Source: an uncultured Lentisphaeria bacterium
Lineage (GTDB): Bacteria; Verrucomicrobiota; Lentisphaeria; JABSQK01; CAJWLW01
Direction: 5' to 3'
NCBI GenBank assembly: GCA_913042885.1
Contig: CAJWLW010000002.1
Coordinates: 1 to 60,767 of the forward strand
Length of the DNA: 60,767 nucleotides
Part shown: positions 35,326 through 42,437 of the stretch, piece by piece
How positions within the stretch are numbered: the first letter of the stretch is position 1
How the letters are laid out: each line of letters begins with the position of its first letter
The notes under the pieces: generated by a model
What the model was told of the DNA's origin: nothing
What the model saw: only the letters and a program-made list of their open reading frames with translations
Database searches by the model: none
Translations under genes and position numbers: made by a program

Positions 35326-35511
35326 TTACTGCCAATCCACCGCCGTAGTAATTATGTCGGGCACAACGAAGGCAATGTCGTTGCCGTTTACATAGGCGAT
35401 GGCACGATCGAACCGTTCTTTGTCTGAACCCGGCCCGCGGAGGTCTGGCGGGCTGTTCATCCCAAGTTGAGGATCGGCAATAAACGCAAACCTGAAGGCA
35501 CTATTGCTCAC
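35326..35511 (-). pseudogene. Metallophosphoesterase N-terminal stump
   Basis: This 61-codon frame begins at GTG 35511 with a good AAGGAG site. It reads RFAFIADPQLGMNSPP ... FDRAIAYVNGNDIAFVVPDI. The first strand and Asp-containing motif (ADPQLG) are typical of calcineurin-like metallophosphoesterases that use DPQ/DTQ rather than DxH, and FVV-DI corresponds to the second (GDxxD) block. There the glycine is lost, and a stop follows within 13 codons. No continuation is found downstream, so metal-binding blocks three to five are missing. The retained ribosome-binding site suggests recent decay by deletion. Confidence 0.6.
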
Positions 35512-35693
35512 ACTTTGGACTCCTTTATCTCATTGAATTGAATACCTTGACTGCGCCATAGTCGGAGTGCGATGATTCGCAACTCGTGTCGATGATGCGC
35601 GGCATTGCGCGACGGGCAACTTCATTGTTGGCCATAAAAGACGAGGTGCCCAAGATTGACAGCGCTGTATACGGGTGCCTTCGTATCGCCCGG

Positions 35694-36533
35694 TCAACCG
35701 AGAGAACGTGTCAGGCGATCGTAGACGAATTGGGCCAACTCGGAGACGCTTGTCCCTTCTACCAAAGGCTGATGGCAGGTCACGAACCCGGCATATTGGA
35801 TGGATTGCAGCCCTTCAAAAAAACGATCGAAGTCAACTCCTGCCTGTGCCTCCGGGGTTTCCTCGCCGACGATCAGGCGCTGGTAGCGGACAATGCCGGC
35901 GTTGGTGACGACGCTGCTGCTTCCCGTCTCATCAACCCGCACGTTCTGAACGTACACGTTGAAGATATGCGGGCTGATCCGCCGGAGGGCATCCGGGCCG
36001 TAGTCATCGCCGCATACAAGCAGGTTGGCGGGTTCGACGCAGAGGCCGAAGTCATCAGGCCGGTCAATGCGCGTCAGCATCTCCAGACAATCATCCACGG
36101 TCTCGAACGGGCACTCGGTGTGTGTCATTTGCACGAGACGAATGCCGCGCTCGCGGGCTTGATCGGCTGCGCGCTGCGCCCAGATCACGTCGTCTTTCCG
36201 CATGACCGAAACGCGAAGTAACTTGGAACCAAGCAACTCGGTCACGTCCAGATGCCGGCCAATGTTTCTGAGCGCTTGACCCGAATCCGCCGTGTTGGCA
36301 GACACCCCCGGCCCCGGGCAGACCATTGAAGCCTGAAGACCATAGTGATCCAGAAGCTGTCGCGCCTGCTCGATATCATCGTCGGGTGTATCCAAGGTCA
36401 CCTGGGCGGATCGAATGCATAATGCCTCGTAGCCGATCTCACTGGCCAATCGCGCCAACTCCTCGAAGCCAACAGCCGGCTGATCTTTGACGTGCTCGAG
36501 TTCGGCGATTCTGGCTGATAGCGACAGGTTCAT
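35694..36533 (-). CDS. Sugar phosphate isomerase/epimerase-like TIM barrel (AP2 family)
   Basis: This 279-residue protein belongs to the xylose isomerase-like TIM-barrel/AP endonuclease 2 family. Visible barrel elements include AVGFEELARLASEIGYEALCIR, LLRVSVMRKDD, GLCVEPANLLVCGDD and NVYVQNVRVDE. Acidic and His residues at strand ends (HTECPFE, EPANLL, CHQPL) are placed to bind a divalent metal. Such enzymes isomerise or epimerise sugars, inosose or keto-acids such as hydroxypyruvate. It starts 16 bases after the stop of a Gfo/Idh-type dehydrogenase, a pairing seen for inositol and other sugar catabolism. ATG 36533 opens directly on the first barrel helix. The exact substrate is unknown. Confidence 0.85.
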   Translation of the reverse strand: MNLSLSARIAELEHVKDQPAVGFEELARLASEIGYEALCIRSAQVTLDTPDDDIEQARQLLDHYGLQASMVCPGPGVSANTADSGQALRNIGRHLDVTELLGSKLLRVSVMRKDDVIWAQRAADQARERGIRLVQMTHTECPFETVDDCLEMLTRIDRPDDFGLCVEPANLLVCGDDYGPDALRRISPHIFNVYVQNVRVDETGSSSVVTNAGIVRYQRLIVGEETPEAQAGVDFDRFFEGLQSIQYAGFVTCHQPLVEGTSVSELAQFVYDRLTRSLG

Positions 36534-36549
36534 GATCCGTTGATTTCTC

Positions 36550-37551
36550 TCACTGAACTGTTTGGGGGGTACCCGTGCGCGCCGCCGCGTCGAGGGCGTT
36601 GCAGATGGCCACGGCTTGTACGCCATCGCGGGCGTCGCACAATGTATCGCCATCGGTCCGAATCGCCTCGATCAGGTTTACCATCATTGCGGCGTTGTCC
36701 TGGGTCTCCTGGGGCAATTCCCTGGCGTCCACATGGTCAACGTCGCAACCACTGAAATCGGCGCGATTCATGTCGGCCGACAACACGGCGCTGCGTTCTC
36801 CATCCCATATCTCGAGGAACCACTTGGATACGAACGGGTTCATCCCCTGATCAGTGCTGATAACGGTGGAAAGCCCGCCATTCTTCCACAAGATCGTACC
36901 GACGAGCGCATCCGGGTAGCCCTCGGTACCCTTGTTGTCTCCGAAAACCCGACCCTCGGCATAGACCCGGTCGGCGGCGCTATCCATCAGGTACCCGAGC
37001 AAATCGATGGTATGCACCGTCGTACTGATCAGCAGCCCACCACCATCGTCCGCCCGCCATACCCAGGGGTTGCCAATGTTCTCGGATTCTCTCATGGCCA
37101 ACTGGCCGTGACTTACCCGTGGCCGGGGCAAAAGCTGGCGAACCTTTCGGACTGCAGGCGCAATGCGGAATTTGCAGTTGATCACACACTTGACGCCGGC
37201 TTTCTCGACCGCTTCCGCCACCTCCACCGCCTGTGCGTAGGTGAGACACATCGGCTTCTCCAGCAGAATGTGTTTGCCAGCCTCTGCAGCCGCAATTGCC
37301 AGCGGATGGTGGGCGTCGTGATGGGTGGCAATCAGCACCACGTCGATGGAGTCGTCACGCATGATACGACCGGTATCGGTGGTTGCATAGCGCCCGCCGA
37401 ATTCCGTCCGCGCCCGCTCGGCAGCTTCCTCGAGTTGGTCGCCGAATCCGACCACCTCGAGTCCCAGGCTTTGCGCTTTTTCGGCATGGCCACGGCCGGC
37501 CATCCCGCAACCGATTACAGCCGCTTTGAATCCACATCCAATTGGGGTCAC
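36550..37551 (-). CDS. Gfo/Idh/MocA family oxidoreductase
   Basis: This 333-residue NAD(P)-dependent dehydrogenase has an N-terminal Rossmann domain opening AAVIGCGMAGRGHAE. It also has an IDVVLIATHHDAHHPLAI stretch and the hallmark EKP motif in ILLEKPMCLTYAQA, where Lys contributes to catalysis. The C-terminal alpha/beta domain carries GGGLLISTTVHTIDLLGYL with the family's His-(x3)-Asp pair. It oxidises the hydroxyl of a sugar or cyclitol. Start GTG 37551 lies six bases after a strong AGGAGG. It is followed by a TIM-barrel isomerase at a 16-base gap, so the two likely act on successive steps. No signal peptide; cytoplasmic. Confidence 0.92.
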   Translation of the reverse strand: MTPIGCGFKAAVIGCGMAGRGHAEKAQSLGLEVVGFGDQLEEAAERARTEFGGRYATTDTGRIMRDDSIDVVLIATHHDAHHPLAIAAAEAGKHILLEKPMCLTYAQAVEVAEAVEKAGVKCVINCKFRIAPAVRKVRQLLPRPRVSHGQLAMRESENIGNPWVWRADDGGGLLISTTVHTIDLLGYLMDSAADRVYAEGRVFGDNKGTEGYPDALVGTILWKNGGLSTVISTDQGMNPFVSKWFLEIWDGERSAVLSADMNRADFSGCDVDHVDARELPQETQDNAAMMVNLIEAIRTDGDTLCDARDGVQAVAICNALDAAARTGTPQTVQ

Positions 37552-37847
37552 TTCGATCCTCCTCTCAGCAAAGGCACTATCCTGTCACTATGGCAGTGGG
37601 CATGGTGCAATTGAAGGTGAGTTTGTCTGCAGTTCACTCTTTACGGATCGGTGCACCATGTGCGGCTCCGCAGGTGAACTGTTTTCGAGTCACTCTCGTT
37701 GACGCTGGTTGCGGGGGGGAGGACGGGGCAGTTTTGGCGTTGTCATTGCTTTTCATGCCGATCATTTCAAATGTACAAAATGGAATGACACCAATTCGCC
37801 ACCGATCAGCTAAGGCTGCGAACCGCGGTTAATGGCAATTAACAGTT

Positions 37848-38948
37848 TCAATCCAGCAGATACTTGATCCTGGCATTGTCGCGCAGTGCCGCGACCAGGG
37901 TCTCGAAGTCGGCGTTTTGCGCGTCCGCATCGAGGTGCTTTTCGCGGTAGAGCTTGATCAGCAGTTGGGTTTGGCGATGGGTCCGGAACGATGCCGTCTG
38001 CGCAGCCTGTTGCCCATACGCCTCGTCTTCGTCCAACCCCTCCGTCCGCGCCATGTCTGCCATCACGATGCTCTTGACCAGCTCCAGAACTACGGGCTGA
38101 ATTGTGGACATTTTCGTCAAATCCAACCGCGGCAGCACGCTACTGACACCCCGGTCGTTGCCCAATGTGAAGCTATTGCCGGCAACCTCGATCTTAGCTG
38201 CTGCGATCAGCGCCCGGACCCGGTCGGCGTCTTCCCAGATCGTTTTGGAATTCTCGCGGGTTGCCTTGGCTTCCTGTGTGATCACCATTTCGCCTACGGC
38301 CTTGAGCAAGAGCGCCTCGGGCCGCCAGTAACGGCGGTCGGCAGCGTCGATCGCGGCAGCAATTGTTGCTGCCGGTATTGCCTTGCCGTTGATCGTGACC
38401 TCTCGGTTGCCCAGGTTCTTGGTCATCCAGTCGATACCGGCGCCGAGCTGCCGATCGCGAGATATATGACCGCGGGCCAGTTCGACCGCCTCTCGCCTGG
38501 TCTTGCCCCTGTAGAGCTTTTTGTCCTTCTTGACGAAGGCGGCTGCCTCCGCATCGGTTATGGCGCTGCGGTTGTGGGCTGCGATCGTCGCCGGCAGCTT
38601 TGATTCGTAATGGCGGGCCAACAGGGCGTTCTCTGCCAGCGTGGTCTTTTGCTCGATCGCCCGCATCCCTTTCCGGTAAGCCTTCGTTTTGTCCAGCCGC
38701 TCGGCAACGGCTGCCTGAATCACCAGCATCCGGTCAATGTGTTCGCCGACCCTGGGCTTGACCGATTGCTCCAGGCTCACTTTCATCGGTAGCCCCACCG
38801 GATAGACGTCCGCCTTGAGAATTGGTTTGCCGTCGACTTTGGCCAGGACATCGCCGAGCTCGGCGATGGCGACCATTTTGTCGGCCCCCTGGGCAACGGT
38901 GGCCAGGGTGATCACGAAGATTGTCACCATAGAAACAAAGGTTCGCAT
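37848..38948 (-). CDS. Exported SurA-like protein without PPIase domain (paralogue)
   Basis: This 366-residue protein has a signal peptide (MRTFVSMVTIFVITLATVAQGAD). An N-domain starts DVLAKVDGKPILKADVYPV, the SurA_N-type strand and helix. Helical modules contain repeated xxxExLDKTKAYRKGMRAIE and RTEGLDEDEAYGQQAAQ elements, where LD-(K/E)-(T/D)-x-AY matches the LDKDPTYL element of the protein at 13198. The parvulin domain is absent; a region with TINGKAIPAATIAAAID takes its place, parallel to VDGQSIPSDVLLE in the other copy. The two proteins therefore share one architecture, though they have diverged widely. It probably acts in the periplasm on exported proteins. GGAGG 12 bases before ATG 38948 supports the start. 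Confidence 0.7.
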   Translation of the reverse strand: MRTFVSMVTIFVITLATVAQGADKMVAIAELGDVLAKVDGKPILKADVYPVGLPMKVSLEQSVKPRVGEHIDRMLVIQAAVAERLDKTKAYRKGMRAIEQKTTLAENALLARHYESKLPATIAAHNRSAITDAEAAAFVKKDKKLYRGKTRREAVELARGHISRDRQLGAGIDWMTKNLGNREVTINGKAIPAATIAAAIDAADRRYWRPEALLLKAVGEMVITQEAKATRENSKTIWEDADRVRALIAAAKIEVAGNSFTLGNDRGVSSVLPRLDLTKMSTIQPVVLELVKSIVMADMARTEGLDEDEAYGQQAAQTASFRTHRQTQLLIKLYREKHLDADAQNADFETLVAALRDNARIKYLLD

Positions 38949-39401
38949 AATCAGGAATGCCTCCCGGGTTGCCAAGGTTTTTCGAAGGAAGAAAGTTGCA
39001 ATAAGCCGCCGGATTTCGTCCATTCCCACAGCTTTGACAAGTTTACCAGACCCAATGCGACCTGTCAACATCGCTTGCCTGGTCCAGCTGCACGCCGGCC
39101 AGCGGTGCAAGGGCGCCGGAGGTGTGGTCCCGGTGCCGGTCGGCCGGCCCGTCGTCCCACACTGCGCTGACCAGCGCGCCGATGCCGACTCGTTCGGCCC
39201 CGGCGGGATTGTCCCTGCGTGGGCCGCACAAGCACGTCGAGGCCGAGGCGTAATTCATGCAATTCCTGTTTCCCGGCGAATATAAATTGGCGTTCAAGGG
39301 GTGAGAGGGGTTGAAAAGTAAAAAGGTTGGACAAACCTTTTTGTCGACCACTCACCCCTTTCAACACCGCAACTATTTTAACCTGTCAGAAACGCCGTCA
39401 C
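38949..39401. other. Divergent intergenic region with nested hairpins
   Basis: Between the SurA-like gene (minus) and the GNAT protein (plus) I see no convincing gene. A GC-rich part (39060-39240) has long open frames on both strands but no family character. The segment 39289-39368 folds into nested hairpins, described separately. The rest probably carries the two promoters. Confidence 0.35.
39289..39368 (+). promoter_or_regulatory. Nested inverted repeats in the leader of the GNAT gene
   Basis: An outer imperfect inverted repeat pairs 39289-39308 (core AAGGGGTGAG) with 39348-39368 (core CTCACCCCTT). Inside it a perfect 9-bp stem, AAAAAGGTT (39320-39328) and AACCTTTTT (39334-39342), closes a five-base loop. 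The structure ends about 33 bases before ATG 39402. The T-rich right arm of the inner hairpin resembles a leader attenuator, but it could equally be a termination structure for minus-strand transcripts. Confidence 0.45.
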
Positions 39402-40394
39402 ATGGATCCAGAGCAATTCGAGGTAACTGTCCATCGTTACCCCATTGACCCGGCTGCACGCACGCGGCTGATTGATTTGCTGCAACAGGTCTTCCCGCGT
39501 ACCGACGTCGACTGGTTGCAGTCGATGCGCGGGCAATACGCCGACGTGCTGACTACATGGCAGGTTGTCGGGACACTCGATGGCACGCCGGTAGGCAGCG
39601 CTTCCGTAGCCTTCGCCGTGGACAGCCCCGAGGTCTGCGTCATCGAAGACGTGATCACCGTGCCGGCGGCGCGCCGCCGCGGCATCGCCCGCACACTCAC
39701 CGAGCGGGCGGTGCAAATCGCCTTCGATGCCGGGTGCCGTGTCGCGTACCTGGGCAATGCTCCCATTGTGTCGAGTGTGTACGAACACATCGGGTTTACG
39801 CGTCTCGCGGGCGCCTGCATGCGTCGTCCCGGCCCTGGCGGTGAGGATTACGAAGGTGTCGCCTTCGCGCCTGGTCAGCGTACAGTCGTGCGCGAGACGA
39901 ACTGGGGCGACCTGTCGGCAGTCGTCTGCCTGATGGCGCAGCCCATCGTCCCGGCACTCGCGCACTACGACCAGGGGCTGGTCAGCCCGCTTGCCGCTGC
40001 GCCGCGCCGGGCGGTGTCCAACTTTACGTCGGTGAAGTACGCCGTTGAGAGCGCCGGCGGCAATATGTGGTCACTGGTGTCTGTCGATTCGCCGCATCGG
40101 GTGCTTGGATTCGTCTCGGTCATGCCGGGGCCAGGGCCGCTGCGTGAACATACCGGGCGTTTCGAGGTGACCTGCCACGATCAGTACGCTGGCGACGCAT
40201 CAGTATTATTGGAGACTGCAATTGGCTGGGCAACTGAACAGGGCAAGGTGTTGCTGGAGGCGTTCGTGGCCGAGACGGACAGCACCAAACGCGAATGGTT
40301 CGAAGAGGCTGGATTCGTTGAAGTGGCACGGTTGCCGGGCGTGTTGAGCATTGCCGATCGGCGCGTGGAAGCGATTGTCCTGCACCGCGGGTGA
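39402..40394 (+). CDS. Double GNAT acetyltransferase
   Basis: This 330-residue protein contains two GNAT-fold halves. The first (about 8-135) has the acetyl-CoA motif RRRGIARTLTERAVQ after the strand VCVIEDVITVP, followed by RVAYLGNAPIVSSVYEHIGF, a complete and probably active GNAT domain. The second (about 160-325) retains the fold (HRVLGFVSVMP, VLLEAFVAETDSTKREWFEEAGF) but has a poor acetyl-CoA loop and may be structural or regulatory. Tandem-GNAT proteins acetylate amino sugars, peptides or antibiotics; the substrate is unknown. ATG 39402 lacks a strong ribosome-binding site and is preceded by the nested hairpins at 39289-39368. Confidence 0.82.
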   Translation: MDPEQFEVTVHRYPIDPAARTRLIDLLQQVFPRTDVDWLQSMRGQYADVLTTWQVVGTLDGTPVGSASVAFAVDSPEVCVIEDVITVPAARRRGIARTLTERAVQIAFDAGCRVAYLGNAPIVSSVYEHIGFTRLAGACMRRPGPGGEDYEGVAFAPGQRTVVRETNWGDLSAVVCLMAQPIVPALAHYDQGLVSPLAAAPRRAVSNFTSVKYAVESAGGNMWSLVSVDSPHRVLGFVSVMPGPGPLREHTGRFEVTCHDQYAGDASVLLETAIGWATEQGKVLLEAFVAETDSTKREWFEEAGFVEVARLPGVLSIADRRVEAIVLHRG

Positions 40395-40411
40395 CGGCGC
40401 GGGATTCCAGC

Positions 40412-40774
40412 TCAATAGATGTAATACCAGGAGTTGTTCGTATGGTTGACCCAGTACCCTTCGCAGTTTTGGGATGGCCCCCATGAGGCACTGCCGGACC
40501 AACCGACGCCGGTGGTGAGGCTGTTTGCATGCCGGTGCAGTTCGACGTTCATCTCCGTGATCTTTTCCTCGTAGTGATACCAGTTGTCCTCTTGCGAGTG
40601 CGCCCACGCGACCAGGCTGCCGTTGACATGGTACACGGAGTCAGTAAGGACCACGTCGAGGCTGCCGCGGCCGTCTATTTTTTTAATTGGGCCGCCGTCC
40701 GGATGTCCGCTGTCGTCCCAAAGGTTGGATGGTGGAGAGGTTGGTTCCCAGTAGACGAACCGCGTGTAGCCCAT
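40412..40774 (-). pseudogene. Headless pseudopilin C-terminal fragment
   Basis: This 120-codon frame has no signal or hydrophobic N-terminal helix. Its middle, SLDVVLTDSVYHVNGSLVAW, parallels the FNAVYFDGSAKWVPDPNGSL segment of the pseudopilin at 56512-57258, which in these proteins is the conserved near-C-terminal strand. The rest is Trp/Tyr/Asn-rich and ends in SWYYIY. I read it as the distal half of a type II secretion-like or DUF1559-type pilin that lost its N-terminal ~130 residues. An intact small protein of unknown function is the alternative. It borders a second decayed gene at 40797-41026. Confidence 0.45.
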
Positions 40775-40796
40775 GTAATAGAATTGCCTTTACGCT

Positions 40797-41026
40797 TCAT
40801 ACGGCGCGCGTGAGAAAGAAAGTCAGCAATTCCGAGCATTTCATGAACGCGATCGCTTCTTCATGGCCGAGGCCATTTAGAATCTCAGTTGCACATTGCC
40901 GCCGAGAGCCTCGTAGTGGTTTGCCAGTTTGCCGGCGTTGTTCTTGAGCGGCACCGTCTCGTCGGCATCACCGTGTACATGAAAGATCGGGATGACTGCA
41001 GAGATCGCAAACCGCTTGTATCTCAT
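40797..41026 (-). pseudogene. Alpha/beta-hydrolase C-terminal remnant with one-base frameshift
   Basis: Read from ATG 41026, the frame gives IPIFHVHGDADETVPLKNN ... EALGGNVQLRF and then stops at TAA 40877-40879. Shifting by one base continues EILNGLGHEEAIAFMKCSELLTFF to a stop at 40797-40799. Together these are the last two catalytic regions of a dienelactone-hydrolase/esterase-type protein: the acid residue in GDAD and the His in GLGHEE. The catalytic Ser half is missing upstream. A single deleted base in a CTGGAG sequence (now CTGAG) would explain the shift. This is a pseudogene, unless the shift is a sequencing error in an otherwise truncated fragment. Confidence 0.65.
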
Positions 41027-41063
41027 TGTCCATCATAAGTACTGGTCCGCCGGCGTCTCTCCA

Positions 41064-41777
41064 TCAGTGGTAGCTTGCCAATCGCTCGTCATCGTAGCGG
41101 TACTGGTTGCCGTCGGATTGCGGGTTGTAGGAGAGCACGAAGGCGCGGCGGTCGGTGTCTGAGTAGTTGGGATCAGATTCGTGCGCCGTCAGGCAGTGGA
41201 AGATCAGGACGTCCCCTGCCTGGCTTTCGAAGGTGCGTATCTGGTCCCAGTCGACAGCGTCTGTCCGGATACAGTGTCCGTCCTCTTTAACCGGCAGCAG
41301 GCCCATGCGGTGCGTGCCCGGAATGAGCTTCATGCAGCCGGTCTCCAGCGGCGCGTCATCGATATGGATAAAGACGGACAGGAGCTTCTCCGAGAACTCC
41401 TGCCAATAGCTATAGTCCTGATGGAGCGGGAAGCCGCTGCCTACCCGTGCCGGTTTGTAGTTTATTTTGTCTTCGAACAGAAACGCCGGTTCCTCGTATA
41501 TGCTCTCGACGCATTCGAGGACACGCGGGTCTTTGCTGAGCTCACGGTACACTGGAGACAGGTCGATCAGCGGCTCGATCATTCGCAACTTCGTCTTACC
41601 ACCGTCCGGTTCCGGCTCGACCTGCAGCCGCGGCTTGTCGGGTTCGGGGGGGGCGACGATGGCTTCGAGCCTGTCCGCTTCCCGGCGCCATCCGGCGAGA
41701 TCCGTGTCATCGAAGACACTCGTCAGCAGGACGTAGCCTTCGTCGTGATACTGTTTCGTCTGTTCTGATGTGAGCAT
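41064..41777 (-). CDS. Phytanoyl-CoA dioxygenase (PhyH) family protein
   Basis: This 237-residue Fe(II)/2-oxoglutarate oxygenase is the third PhyH-type enzyme of the window. Iron ligands are His119 and Asp121 in PLHQDYSYW, and distal His199 in FHCLTAHESDPN. Arg210/Arg211 in DRRAFVLSYN are candidates to bind 2-oxoglutarate. The GCMKLIPGTHRMGLLP loop matches ectoine/proline-type and natural-product PhyH hydroxylases. Start ATG 41777 opens MLTSEQTKQYHDEGYVLL, the usual first helix; an upstream in-frame start at 41888 lacks family character. It is monocistronic, just after two decayed genes and before a DksA-type gene. Substrate not assigned. Confidence 0.87.
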   Translation of the reverse strand: MLTSEQTKQYHDEGYVLLTSVFDDTDLAGWRREADRLEAIVAPPEPDKPRLQVEPEPDGGKTKLRMIEPLIDLSPVYRELSKDPRVLECVESIYEEPAFLFEDKINYKPARVGSGFPLHQDYSYWQEFSEKLLSVFIHIDDAPLETGCMKLIPGTHRMGLLPVKEDGHCIRTDAVDWDQIRTFESQAGDVLIFHCLTAHESDPNYSDTDRRAFVLSYNPQSDGNQYRYDDERLASYH

Positions 41778-41966
41778 GAGGTTTACGGATGTTGGGTTAA
41801 CGGTGATGCGGCCTTTTGGGGTAATGGGTCGGGTCGGAGGGTTTTGCAGTGGAATGGGAAAACGAACAGTAAGGCCCTGCGTGTGCACCAGACTAAAGAT
41901 TCAATTATGCGCCCACACGGTGCATTGCACGGGCTCGCGGATTGTTCGTGTGCAACGAGTCTCGAG

Positions 41967-42302
41967 TTACCGGCTGGCACATTGCACGCACAGCGTACTG
42001 TCGGGCAGGTAAGCGAGCCGAGCCGGCGCAATTAGCTGCCGGCACATCACACAGGTGCCGAAGTCCGGTTGATCGATGCGCGCCAGCGCTGATTCCAGTT
42101 GTTCCAGCCGTTCCCGGGCCCGTCCCAGCGAACCCTCGTTGATCGCGTGATTGTTGATCGCGTCCATGCGGCTGACCCGGCCAATGGCATTGTCCGGCGC
42201 CACCGGGCTGGCGGATTCACCTATTGCCTCGATCTCTGCACGCACTTCGGTGATCTGCCGATCAATCTCTTGGCGCAGTTCCTGACGTTCGGTTGGATTC
42301 AT
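41967..42302 (-). CDS. DksA/TraR-type C4 zinc-finger protein
   Basis: This 111-residue protein has a long N-terminal coiled coil (ERQELRQEIDRQITEVRAEIEAI) and a C-terminal C4 zinc finger: Cys-x2-Cys in TCVMCRQLI and Cys-x2-Cys in STLCVQCASR, spaced by 17 residues. This is the DksA/TraR fold, whose members bind in the RNA polymerase secondary channel and alter transcription initiation, often with ppGpp. It is shorter than E. coli DksA (151) and close to phage or plasmid TraR-like and YbiI-type members. The acidic coiled-coil tip of canonical DksA is not obvious. ATG 42302 was chosen because it opens the coiled coil. It probably regulates transcription under stress. Confidence 0.85.
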   Translation of the reverse strand: MNPTERQELRQEIDRQITEVRAEIEAIGESASPVAPDNAIGRVSRMDAINNHAINEGSLGRARERLEQLESALARIDQPDFGTCVMCRQLIAPARLAYLPDSTLCVQCASR

Positions 42303-42437
42303 TATGATTTGTTCGCGCTGTTTCGGGTAATCCGCGCGGCACTCAGAATAGGCCGTGCCTTGTCGGTATACAATACACTTCGCCAACGGGGAGCACACTG
42401 TTTCCCGACAGCGCTGCGAACGAACGTCTCGCTCGTT

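Noticed and set aside
39043..39367. Overlapping small minus-strand frames with cysteine- and arginine-rich ends
   Set aside because: Both end in GC-biased residues, cross the nested hairpins and have no family character.
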